Shown in pieces: positions 54,657 through 64,000 of a stretch of 64,000 bases of DNA. Each line of letters begins with the position of its first letter. The stretch's first letter is position 1. The notes beneath the pieces are model-generated. The model ran no database searches, was not told the origin of the DNA, and saw only the letters and a program-made list of their open reading frames with translations. Both the position numbers and the translations under genes were made by a program. The DNA lies in assembly GCA_003415625.1 (NCBI GenBank), contig PYIU01000004.1, positions 496,001 through 560,000 on the forward strand. Reading direction: 5' to 3'. The DNA comes from Aquanectria penicillioides. Taxonomy: Eukaryota; Ascomycota; Sordariomycetes; Hypocreales; Nectriaceae.

Positions 54657-57640
54657 TCATTGCTCATGTCCTGTCCATTGGTTCCCTCTCTGGAACATCT
54701 TCTTTCGGAAATAGTTCCTCTTCGCCCACTTCCACTCCTCAGACAACGTCATAAATACCCCTACATCGATAAAGACGATCGCCCATTCCCAGCTGATACC
54801 CGAGTGTTTGAAGACAGCGTGGTTCGACACTGGAATGTATAGAGCTCCAAACACAATAAAGAAGACAACTGTGACTACGTAGAAAAGAAGCTGGTTACCC
54901 CAGGGGTGCATTGCCCAAGTCTTAAAGCATGTAGAAAAGTAATCGTAGAAAGTCAGTCAGATCCCAAGCAAAGAGAAGGAAGATCCACGTCATATTAGAG
55001 TAGCAAGTGTCGCGTGCCCTGAGTATAGGTTCACAAGCTTCAGAATACTCAAGGTTGCAGTTGATGCCAAGATCACCATCATTGAATCCGAAAATGACAA
55101 TGGTAAAGGAGCCCAGGACGCAGCCCGCCATAAAAGTCCCCGTAGACCACCATATCAACCAGGAACTCCGGAGTGAATATGCCATATTTAATCTGGATTA
55201 TGTTAGGAAAAGCTCATGCTCGTGATATTTCACTTTGACTTACATTCTAGGGTGGCCTATCCAGGATATTGGGAACCGCCTTCTCAAGACCTAGACCTGT
55301 CTCGCAGAACGCACTGGTTCCAAGGAGCTTCCAGAGAATCTCAACAGATGGCAACTGAGACACTGAGACACCAGTGCTGTCTTTGAAGGCGAGACCTGTC
55401 AGAAGAGTGACGATAAAGCCAATATTGGCGGCCAAAACGTGCAAAATGAAGTTCTGGATGTTGTCACATATGCGATGAACCTCTTCAATAGTGTTGAGGA
55501 TAGAGGGAAAATTGTCATCTGTAAAGGTGATGTCCGAAGATTCCTTTTTGCAACATCAGAACCAGTGCCCATGGCGATGCCAACATCTGGCCGCTTCAGG
55601 CTTGGGCTATCATTCACACAATCACTTGTCATGGCAACAAAGCGCTCACGGCGATGAAGAGCATCGATCATGCGAACCTTTGTGCTAGGCGTGCATCGAG
55701 CCACAAGAAGCGGCAATTCCGCCAAGTCGTCGATTTAAGAATCGGTGAGGGCATCAAAGTCGCGCGCCGTCATCATCATCGCGTCTGCCACATCGGCTGG
55801 GAGCATCCGAGTCTTTTCCGCAGATGGGAGGATTCCGACGTCAATGGTAATGGCACGTGCAGCTTCAGGGTGATGGCCTGTGAGCATATGAACCACAATA
55901 CCAGCGCCCTGACAGGCACGAACACTAGGGAGAGATTCTGGGCGTGGTGGGTCATATATGCCGATCAGTCCTCTGAAAATCAGATTCCTCTCAAAGGTGA
56001 TGCGATTCGGCACACCGTCATCAACGAAGGTAGCTTCGGAAACCTTGCGATCATTGACTTTGTAGGCAAGTGCAAGGACGTAGAGTCCTTAGCCAGCTAG
56101 CGTCTTCATGTTCGAATAGATGTCTCAGCTGATGGCCGCTGTGAGAGGCCCGGTCTTGTCGTTTCTGGCGATAGAACTGCAGGAAGAGAGCCCTCTCCAC
56201 AGCACTCCAAACTATGAGTCAGTTATGCACAAGGTGTTGAATTAGAGGATCGATACCTTTGTGAATACATGAGTTTTGTTTGTGGTGGTGTCTTCAAAAT
56301 TGACACACGTCTTTTTGACGTCTGAGTCGAAAGGGAACTCGCCTAAGTGCTTCCATTCAGCTGTATGCGATTCCAGCCAAACCGTGAGGCAAAAGCCTCA
56401 ATGGCAATCTCCATAGGTGCTCCCTGTGCCCGCCACTCTCAAGGGTTCACGGAACTATTATCGCTTGGTTCTACAACAGCAAGATTTGCCAAAGAAGCGA
56501 TGTTGAGAAACCACTGAAGACCGGGTTTCGAGGCAGATTCTTCCAAAGGACCGATCAGATCGGTTGATTCGGGCTTCTTTAAAGTTGCTTTGGGTGCGTC
56601 TTTGGGTTAAGAATGCGTGAAATGGACCTGGCCTGCTCTAGGGTTGTACATGTCGCTCGTTGGGTTGACTGAGTAAGTTCCACAGCCAGGGAGCCAGGCT
56701 TTCCGTACGACCATTCGCCCCTGAGTTACAGTACCTGTTTTATCGGAACAGATATCTAAGAGGCCATATGGCCAGCTGTGGTACATGTTGATAAACATTA
56801 ATATACGCACTGGTGACACCTCCCAGGGCCTCAAGACTGGACCGAGTGCGAACAATAACATGGCGCTCAGCTATTTTCTTCGTGCCAGCCGCCATTCTGA
56901 GTGTAAGGACAAGCAAAAGAGACACTGGAATTGTGCCGCTAGCCGTGGTTATAGCATGGATTACAACGTCCTCTCGTATTTCGACCTTGTTTGCCCCCAG
57001 AACTACGATGGCGCACACAATGGCGAAGAGAAACAGCCAGAGAAACAGTTGGGCAAGTTTTCGCTGCAGAGGAGTGCCGATAGTCAGACCAAGGAACTCG
57101 CCAAACCAGTCATATACAGGCTTCAATGCAGCAGGGGTGAGACTCTGGGTTGAGTTGGGTTCGTCCACTCACTCACTCAGGCTTCAAGTCTCCGCTTAAC
57201 TGAGCGCGCTCGCGATGAGACCGATCTCAGTGAACATGCCCGTAGCGAAGACGACACCACGTCCACGGTCCTTGGTGATGGTAGTTGAGCTACAGACCAC
57301 GTTCAAGCGATCTCCGGGCCCAGTGTCTATATCGATTGTAGGTTTCGGGGCTTTCAAAGCCTGCTTACCAGTGTCATCGCATTGAAGACCTGTTCAAGGA
57401 AAATCTCAACCGGCTGTGTATCTTTCTTTTGATCCAATTCGTTGGGCCGAATTTGGATAGTCATTGAGGCACATCCTCCGGCTCCAGCTCCTTAGTCGCA
57501 TCACTTTGCAGCTCTTCGAGGACTTTCTGGCTAGCTAAGAAGAGAGGGGGGTTGGACAGCGGTTTGTTGGATTGGCCAGAGACGTGCTCTCCCAGCACCG
57601 GGGAAAGCCTATCAATTTTGCCCAAGGTGGGAATTTGGGC
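54657..57640 (-). pseudogene. Pseudogene of an ENA-type (P2D) sodium/potassium efflux ATPase
   Basis: Family parts occur in order on the complement. N-terminus about 57630-57370 (SNKPLSNPPLFLASQKVLEE, then FGPNELDQKK and PVEIFLEQVFNAMTL) with an in-frame TGA at 57461. After a short intron-like join it jumps to TGPGDRLNVVCSSTTITKDR; transmembrane helices 1-2 and the actuator TGES loop are missing. Next come FLGLTIGTPLQRKLAQLFLW, SLEALGGVT, the phosphorylation loop CSDKTGTVTQGRMVV (DKTGT intact), a nucleotide-domain piece MEIAIEAFASRFGWN, the RGLIGIYDPPRPES segment, the hinge with TSDCVNDSP instead of TGDGVNDSP, and the C-terminal membrane helices (ISWEWAIVFIDVG, EEWKWAKRNYFRK). Many stops and frame changes separate them. 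ENA pumps export Na+ or K+ at high salt or pH; this copy cannot. Confidence 0.88.
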
Positions 57641-58635
57641 GATACAATGGCAATTGCCGAGCGAAAAGAGAATTTATTATAGAAATGATGAGATAGACTC
57701 GGTGTGAGCCCAAAGCTAACTTGAATACTCATTTTTCACAGCATTTTTTACTCATTTCGCAACATAAAAACCTGAGGAAGAGGCACTCATTGGTGGTGGC
57801 TGAACACATACCAGTCTTGGCAGATGGAAGATGGGGAGGCGAAGACTTAAACCCGGGGTATGCAAAACTTAAACTCGGAATCCAAGGATCCAAGACTTGA
57901 AAATGGCATCCAAAACTCAAAAACAGTATCCATAGTTGAAGACCTAATATCGGTTTTCAGGACTTCAAGTCGGAAACTAATAAGATGGTTCCTGTCGTTG
58001 GGACTTGGGCCCAAGCACAGCGCTAGGCGGAATATGGAAGCCAAGGGTCGCATTCTGGTGGATCGTATCACGACCTGCCTCTTGATTTGCTGTGAATGGG
58101 CTGTTTTACCCTGCGGAGATGGGGTTATTGTTGCCAATGGCTTGAATCACCAAGATGATTAGATTCGATGCCATCTGCTGATGAAATGTGGCAATCTTGA
58201 TGATCCCCCGGCTCGGTTCCGGTGCGGAAGACCGGGGGGTCGTGAGATCTTGTCGGAGAATTACGACGTAATGGTTCGTGGGTCAATTGTCACAGTTGTA
58301 GCGGAGACTGTTTGAACCGTGTGTTGGCCCACGGATGTGTGAAACAGATTGGATACCGACCGCAAGGGCCACGGTTTTTAATGCTTCTAGATGCTTCCGG
58401 GTATGCCATGTCTATCATACTATGTAGGTAATAAGGGAGGGTATAATGCAGCTATTCTATAACATAAACGTCTGTCATGCTCATCCATCGGAAGGATCGG
58501 TTAGATATTAGTCCTTGCAAGCCGAAGAGGATAGTGATATTTCCCCACGCCAACAATCAAACTCAATGAATCCCTGAAGAATCAATCAGTGTTTCCACCT
58601 GGCTCTTTTTTTTTTCTTCTTATCCATCCAGCCCA
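57641..58635. other. Intergenic region
   Basis: Pseudogene 5' side and P450 3' side. No gene recognised. A region near 57840-57970 has loosely repeated AAGACTT / ATCCAA words. Confidence 0.35.
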
Positions 58636-60260
58636 TCAAATCGTAACAGCTACACGAGTGCCGTTTTTCGAGCACAACGCCAAAGCGTACAGCTCAATCC
58701 ACTCCTGCCCATCACGAGACTCCATCGTCTTGAAGGTTTGGACAATCCTTGCAACAATGTATTGCGTCTCTAAGAGCGCGTATTGCCCTATTCGCAATTG
58801 TCAGCATTTTACGGGACGTCGCACTATCGTTTCCGGGTCACTTACGTCCGACGCACGATCGTGCACCACCGTTGAAGGGCAGGTATCCCCAGCCCGGTCG
58901 CAGGTTCTCCCAGCGCTCAGGGATGAACTCCTCGGTATCGGCACCAAAGGTGGCTTCACTGCGGTGCATGGCGTAGATGTTGTAGAACAAGGCTGATCCC
59001 TTACTCACGAAGAGCGGTGACTGGCCGTCAGGTCCACCGCCCCGAGGAAGTGTCGTATCCCTCAACGCTACACGAGCGTTGGTGGGGATCACGGGATGCA
59101 ATCTCAATGCTGTCCAAGTTAGAGAGCGTGCACTAAGAAAAAAAAAGGGGACCCGAGATTCACTCACATTCGTTCACACACCACTTGAGGTATGTCATCT
59201 CCTTGATCTGGCTCGCACTGGGAGGGGACTCGCCGGCGACCTTGAGGACCTCTTGTCGCAGCTTTGCGTACAATTGTGGGTTCTTGGCGAGCATGAAGAA
59301 CAAATTGCTCATCAAACTCGACGTCGTGTCGCGGCTTGCAAGCAGGATGTGTAGGATCTGATCGCTGGCACTCTTCTTGTTTTTGGACATGGAAATCATG
59401 TCTGTCAGAAGGTTTCCCTGGCCTTTTTCGGTCGACTCTTTGATCGAGGTGTCGATGAAGTCGGCAAGATACTTGTAGACACGCTTCTTGGCCCTCCTGG
59501 CCTTCAAGTTGACTCGGAATGGGTGTAGAGGGCCCAGTTGCATCTGGTGGATGATTTCCTCTGAACAAATCATGTAGTCATCCACGAACTGCTGCTCTTT
59601 TCCATGATCTCCAGGCGCATTTAGCATCTGGGTCGAGTGTCCCATAAGGAAACCGGTCGCAACGTCCATGGCGAGCCCCATGAAAAGGGGCTGCAGGTCA
59701 ACTTCAGCCCCGTCGGTCGGAATGTGCTTCGCGAACGCTTGGAAATGTTGCTCAAGAGTATCTATGAAAGGCACAGGGTCCTCCTTCTTCAGATTTTTGC
59801 GAAGAATGCTTCGGTTATGCTTCCAGGAATTCCCGGAGAGGACAAAAATGCCCTTGCCAAACAAGTGGCCAATAACCGAGGTTCGAAACTCTGGGAGGTC
59901 AAAGTCTTCGGAGCCTGTAGCCAGAATTTGCTTGAGGTTCTGGGGGTCGCAAGTGTAGATGGCCTCCCACGACCACCTCTTTTCAGTGTATGTGGTGCCC
60001 ATCTTCTGAAAGTATTTCCATGTGCTGTCCAGGTACCTCTCAGGAGCCTTACCGAACAGGACATTATAGACGAAATCGAATCCTATTATTGGGTCTTTGA
60101 CTGGAACCTTGCTTTTTGGCTCTTTACAGCCTCTGGCTTCGGATATCCTCCATCTCCTGAGGTAGCCTTCAACGGCACGGAGAGGGAAAGGGAGGAGAAC
60201 TATGAGAATAGCAAGGAGCAAATGCTCGCGGAAAAAATTGGTCAATAATGCACTCAACAT
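58636..60260 (-). CDS. Cytochrome P450, CYP52-like (n-alkane / fatty-acid hydroxylase type)
   Basis: Exons on the complement: 60260-59168, 59109-58846 and 58787-58636, in phase, 502 residues. The first in-frame ATG is 60260. It has an N-terminal anchor (residues about 8-27, REHLLLAILIVLLPFPL). The I-helix is ILLASRDTTSSLMS, the A-[GS]-R-D-T-T form typical of CYP52 and its filamentous relatives. The K-helix ExxR, ESLRLHP, is rebuilt across intron 1. ARVALRDTTLPRGGGPDG is the CYP52-style segment before the PERF element (FIPERWE). The heme loop is FNGGARSCVGRQYAL, with intron 2 inside it. CYP52 enzymes hydroxylate the omega end of alkanes and fatty acids in the ER. Many filamentous fungi carry several such genes, so the substrate is open. 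Confidence 0.92.
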
Positions 60261-62710
60261 CCTGAACAATACTAAGACATGGAGGGAGAAAATGTGTCAG
60301 AGGAAAAGAGAATACGGAAAACAACATACGACTGGGCTTAGGGCCGGGTAATGTACTGCCCGCGAATTCTCCCGAGATTTTGAATCATTGTCCCAGATTT
60401 GGATCACCCCCCGACGCCCCATTATTGATCAAGCGCACCGAAGGCAAGAAATGAGATACCGATGACGTTTACCCACGTGCTATAGATGGCCTGACCGTAT
60501 CCTAGCGGCTCTGGCTTGATGCAATTGAAGGATTTGCTGTCAGAATTACAGGTTCCTCCAATGAATCTCTGAGATTGGACTTCAGCATATTTAGAAACAT
60601 CTGAATGACGGGTTATAATGCCCGATTGGAACAGGATCCCTGGTATATGTAGCCCCCACACTTGTCCACGATAGCTCAAGCCTGTGTGCTGTCATATGTC
60701 ACTAACAATATCACCTGCCGTGGAACGAAGAAAGGAAAAGGTGGAGAGTTGAGCGCCTAACTATGGACACCCGGCCAAGACCAATCTCGAAACCTGCAGT
60801 ATTCCCCCAGCAACTACGGGACCTGACGTGCCTAAGAGCCTAGCTCGCAGATCCGGGGGGGGTGTGAAGATACTTGCAGTCGACGACGAATAGGGCTTGC
60901 AGGGCAGGCCTCTTGACAGTCCTCAACAACCTTTTCGTCCCCTTTCCCGCATGAAGGAGGTGACCCAAAGAATCGTCACCTGAAATCCTCCATCATCCTT
61001 ACCAAGCCAGCGCCACCATTTGGCCATTGTGCCACAGCGCCTGGGCGATGACGAAGAGCCGAACAGCAAAGAGGGCAGCGCATAGGGACTTTGGCCTCAA
61101 GGGGGCAACGAAGGAGATGACAGCTGGTTGCGGGTCCGGGACAGCACATGAACGCGCAGGACTTAGATACGGCACGGTTCGAAACAAGACATCTCTTTCA
61201 TCTAACGGGCTACAGGGCCTTGCAGAGGTTGTGCGCCCAGGATCCGCAAATCGGAGTCTGCAGATTCAGGTTGTGGTTCACTGATCCGAGCATTCATGCC
61301 CGGTGCATATAGGCCGACATCAGTCACGGGTACCATTTATGCCGTGGTAAAACGAAGGGAAGCACAAAAGGAGGGAAAAAATAAAATTAAAATAAAAAAT
61401 AAAAATAATAAAAATAAAAAGGTCGACTGGGATTCCTTGTGGTAGTTCGTTCCTGTTGAGCAGATATGCCTGCCGAATTGTCGGTGCCAAAAAGCAACTG
61501 AGCATCGAGGCAGTGCAAGTTGAGACAAGAGTCTTCTCTGTAGCAGATGTGTCGCGAATATCCCGGGACCTCGCCTGTCAAGCCTATCCTTGGTTCGCAG
61601 AGTGAGCTGGCGCAGGTTGACTGGTCATCGCATATTTAGCAATGCTGTGTGGGCCAGGTTGTTATGCACCGGGCCCAGATGAGGCGGGTTGATGGCCCGT
61701 CCACCGAGGGAGCCAGCCGCCGTGGGATTCGGTCTACGGGACCTAATTAGGCCTCGGCTTTACCGCTTTTGCTTTTTGCGATGTTCTTGGCTTCTACCTA
61801 TCTCTTGGGGATTTTTTTTTTTCTTCCCCAGCGTGACATTCGCAAAAAATGGGCTTTGGATCAAGCTGAGAACCAAACCATGGTTGCATAAGCGAACGCG
61901 CCGTAGGCACGACTTGGGGGACTGGCGCCGAGATCAACTAGGATCCCACGTCACAGCCCAGGTCACAAAAGGAAGGCGAATAAAAGGATAAATATGTCGG
62001 CTTAGGCGGGAAGAAACAAAGCCGTCGTCATGCCGCGTCGGATGCCGTCGTGTTCTCCCGCGGATAGTAAAAGGAGAATGGGGGAAGAAACCAGAGCCAC
62101 GATGACCCCCTCACCGTTGTGGTCCGAGGGTGATATCAAGATGGCGATAATGACGTCCCGGGGTAGATCCAGATATACAGATTGGATGGATTCGAAGCAT
62201 GGGTGGTGGTGGGTGGATGGATGGATGGATGGATAAACGGACAGCTCAACGATGCTCGTCATCCACGCCGGCGCCACCGGTCTCTCAACTCGACTATGGG
62301 CCATACATAGTATAGACCATGGATCGTAGACTGGGCTGTCTAGACGGACGTGTACAGTACGTAGGGATTAAAAATAGCTGGCCCTGCTTCCCCGCTGATC
62401 TGCCCGCCCTCGCCGTCGCCGTCACCGTCACCGTCGCCGGTCCACGTCGACGTCGTCGTTCTCGATGAATCGAAAATCGAGCCCACTTGGTCTCAGATAT
62501 AGTGTCTCAGCTAGTCCAAGGGTTGGGTTGGTTCATGGACCAGGCAGGCGGCCGGAAACAAGCGCAACTACTACCACTTGTGTGTGGGTCTGAGTATACA
62601 CTTACCGACATATATTTGTACATCATTGTACATTGTACCTACATATACGGGATCGTGTAGCTCGCTGCTGCTGGTGGATGACGAGCTTGGTCCTATGCAG
62701 GCCTTGTTAG

Positions 62711-62741
62711 TCTGAGTCTGAGTCTGAGTCTGAGTCTGAGT

Positions 62742-62776
<35 letters not shown>
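62711..62776 (+). repeat. Two-type hexamer array: six TCTGAG then five CCTGAG
   Basis: Eleven tandem 6-base units with no interruption. The first six are TCTGAG and the last five CCTGAG, a clean change of type in the middle. Confidence 0.95.
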
Positions 62777-62777
<1 letters not shown>

Positions 62778-63309
62778 TCCCCACCAGCCAGCCCAGTCCA
62801 AGATCCTGCATGTTCATGTGGACAACGTCGGGTTTAATGATACGCAGAACAGAAACAGCCGGGCCCTGCAGCCGGGCGACGATGAAGACTTCTGAATCAG
62901 CCGTGCCACCACCAAATCACCCGTCCATCACGCCGCCTCTCCCCAGCGACGCTGTAGAACGGACGAAAATAAATGGAGCCCCCTGTTGGCCGCGGGCGCG
63001 AGTGGCTGATTCCGGACTTCGTCGTTGGGCCGGGCGCAGCCCCCGGGAGCGCTCTGGTACGACCGCAACCTCCGACGTCCGCAGTGTCAACTCACTTTTG
63101 GGGAGTATTGGGAGTATTGGTTCTTGGGAACCAAGCTCCCGGAATCTCACATGTGACAATCTGGGCTTGGGTTGCATTAATCTGACATGGATACACTTAC
63201 TGTCAAGATGCCTGTTGGATCCGCATGGAGACTCGTGCCAGGGATTCCCCAACTTGCCCGCGTCGTATTTTAGTCTGTCCATCCATCCTTCTTTCGCCAG
63301 CGTGCCAGT

Positions 63310-63375
63310 TTGTCTGTCCGCCTGTCTGTCTGTCTGGCTGTCTGTCTGTCTATGTGTCTGTCTGTCTGACTGTCC
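63310..63375 (+). repeat. Imperfect TGTC tetranucleotide repeat
   Basis: About 16 units of TGTC/TGTC-like sequence with scattered single-base changes, upstream of the right-edge gene. Confidence 0.85.
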
Positions 63376-63618
63376 GGCTCTCTTTCCGTCCGTGCCTATT
63401 CCACAATCAGCATGACGAAACATCCATCTCACCGATCGAGATTCTAATTCTCGTTTCCGCTGGCTTTTGCCTCCTGGGTTCCATTCTTATTCATCATAGT
63501 GCGCACCCCCTTTTTGACTTCCCATCTTCATTTGTCCTTGTGTTGTATTGTGTTTTGTCGTGTTGTGTTGTGTCGTATTGTATTCCGGCTCCCTTCCTGC
63601 GGCCCCAAGGGTTCCACC

Positions 63619-64000
63619 ATGATCGACGCCGATTGCAGAGAAACAACGCCGATTCTGGCCCCCAAAGACGCATCAGCGCCGGAAGAACCATCCTCTGTCG
63701 AGCCGTGCAGTGGCCCAACGCAGGTTCAGTCGCAAAATCAGCCAAGCCCCGTAGGAACTCAACCTCATGAACCAACGACACCTTTGCTCACCGCAGAGCC
63801 GCAAGAGGATGAACCATCACCAACAACTGCTCAGCCTCAAGGCGAAACCACGCTTGCAGAAGTTTTTGGGGACGCCATACTTGATCTCCATCTAAAACTA
63901 TGGGACATTTTTGACAACGCCGCCAATTTGTATCCCAACCATGATGCCCTAGTCTCATTATGGCAACCACAAGACCTATCACTGAGCCAGTCTCAGGAAC
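63619..64000 (+). CDS. N-terminal fragment, possibly an AMP-dependent acyl-CoA ligase / adenylating enzyme
   Basis: ATG at 63619 is preceded by TTCCACC, a good start context, and the frame is open to the window end (127 codons). The first 80 residues are Pro/Gln/Thr-rich and disordered. Then come TTLAEVFGDAILDLHLKLWD and IFDNAANLYPNHDALVSLWQ. The pattern LWD.FD.AA..YP.H.ALVSLWQ is the usual opening of fungal ANL-superfamily ligases (acyl-CoA synthetase-like or adenylating domains of NRPS-like proteins). The AMP-binding core motifs lie beyond the edge, so class and substrate are undetermined. Confidence 0.65.
   Translation, partial: MIDADCRETTPILAPKDASAPEEPSSVEPCSGPTQVQSQNQPSPVGTQPHEPTTPLLTAEPQEDEPSPTTAQPQGETTLAEVFGDAILDLHLKLWDIFDNAANLYPNHDALVSLWQPQDLSLSQSQE

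Larger units (their letters stand above)
60261..63618. other. 3.3 kb without a recognisable gene; P450 promoter and repeats
   Basis: Begins with the P450 promoter. CCGAGG (61704-61709) and CCTCGG (61752-61757) form an inverted pair of the motif bound by Far-type fatty-acid regulators, about 1.45 kb upstream. 61378-61421 is an A-rich AAAATAAAAT run. 62214-62234 is an ATGG microsatellite. A hexamer array and a TGTC array are listed separately. No coding exon recognised. Confidence 0.45.

Noticed and set aside
62711..62776. Tandem hexamers considered as a CRISPR-like array
   Set aside because: Six-base units without spacers in a eukaryotic genome; a simple minisatellite.

Overview
The window is nuclear DNA of a filamentous ascomycete. 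The features that show this are short GT..AG introns of about 45-130 bases, a Zn2Cys6 regulator, a full-size PDR-type ABC transporter, fungal cytochromes P450, a GCR1_C-type DNA-binding protein, a DUF3669-like protein and a class II tRNA-Leu with an intron after position 37. Protein style fits Sordariomycetes, probably Hypocreales; that placement is inference from family resemblance. No bacterial, viral or organellar block was seen.

Layout. 1-9.4 kb: start of an unidentified protein at the left edge, a Dal5/Liz1-type MFS permease, a 1500-residue PDR multidrug transporter and a DEDDy 3'-5' exonuclease. 10.9-13.0 kb: acetyl-CoA hydrolase / CoA transferase (ACH1 type), broken once in frame. 15.6-24.3 kb: an orphan protein, a His-rich ferric reductase (also broken once in frame), tRNA-Leu(AAG), a frame-broken fungal-specific protein and a pisatin-demethylase-like P450. 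24.3-29.8 kb has no recognisable gene. 29.8-36.7 kb: a conserved low-complexity protein, a GCR1_C protein, a Cys-rich orphan and a decayed coiled-coil gene, all on the + strand. 37.3-44.3 kb is housekeeping: DPM3, a large nuclear-type protein divergent from a mitochondrial Oxidored-like protein, a DUF3669-like protein and HPT1. 45.1-49.9 kb: a NodL-type acetyltransferase pseudogene and two orphan ORFs. 52.2-64 kb: a Zn2Cys6 regulator, a wrecked ENA-type sodium ATPase, a CYP52-like P450 and, running off the right edge, the start of a protein that resembles AMP-dependent acyl ligases.

How it fits together. Core functions (DPM3 in dolichol-phosphate mannose synthesis, HPT1 in purine salvage, ACH1 in mitochondrial acetyl-CoA/acetate handling) sit among accessory genes for transport, detoxification and metal handling. 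There is no operon logic. The right end (regulator, P450, possible acyl ligase) could be the edge of a metabolite cluster, but the genes are far apart.

The most useful second-look items are three otherwise well-preserved genes, each needing exactly one extra base to stay in frame, in each case placeable at a G/C run; three real pseudogenes, two with CAG-to-TAG-type lesions that fit RIP; the GCR1_C protein with its orphan neighbours; and a 20-G homopolymer.
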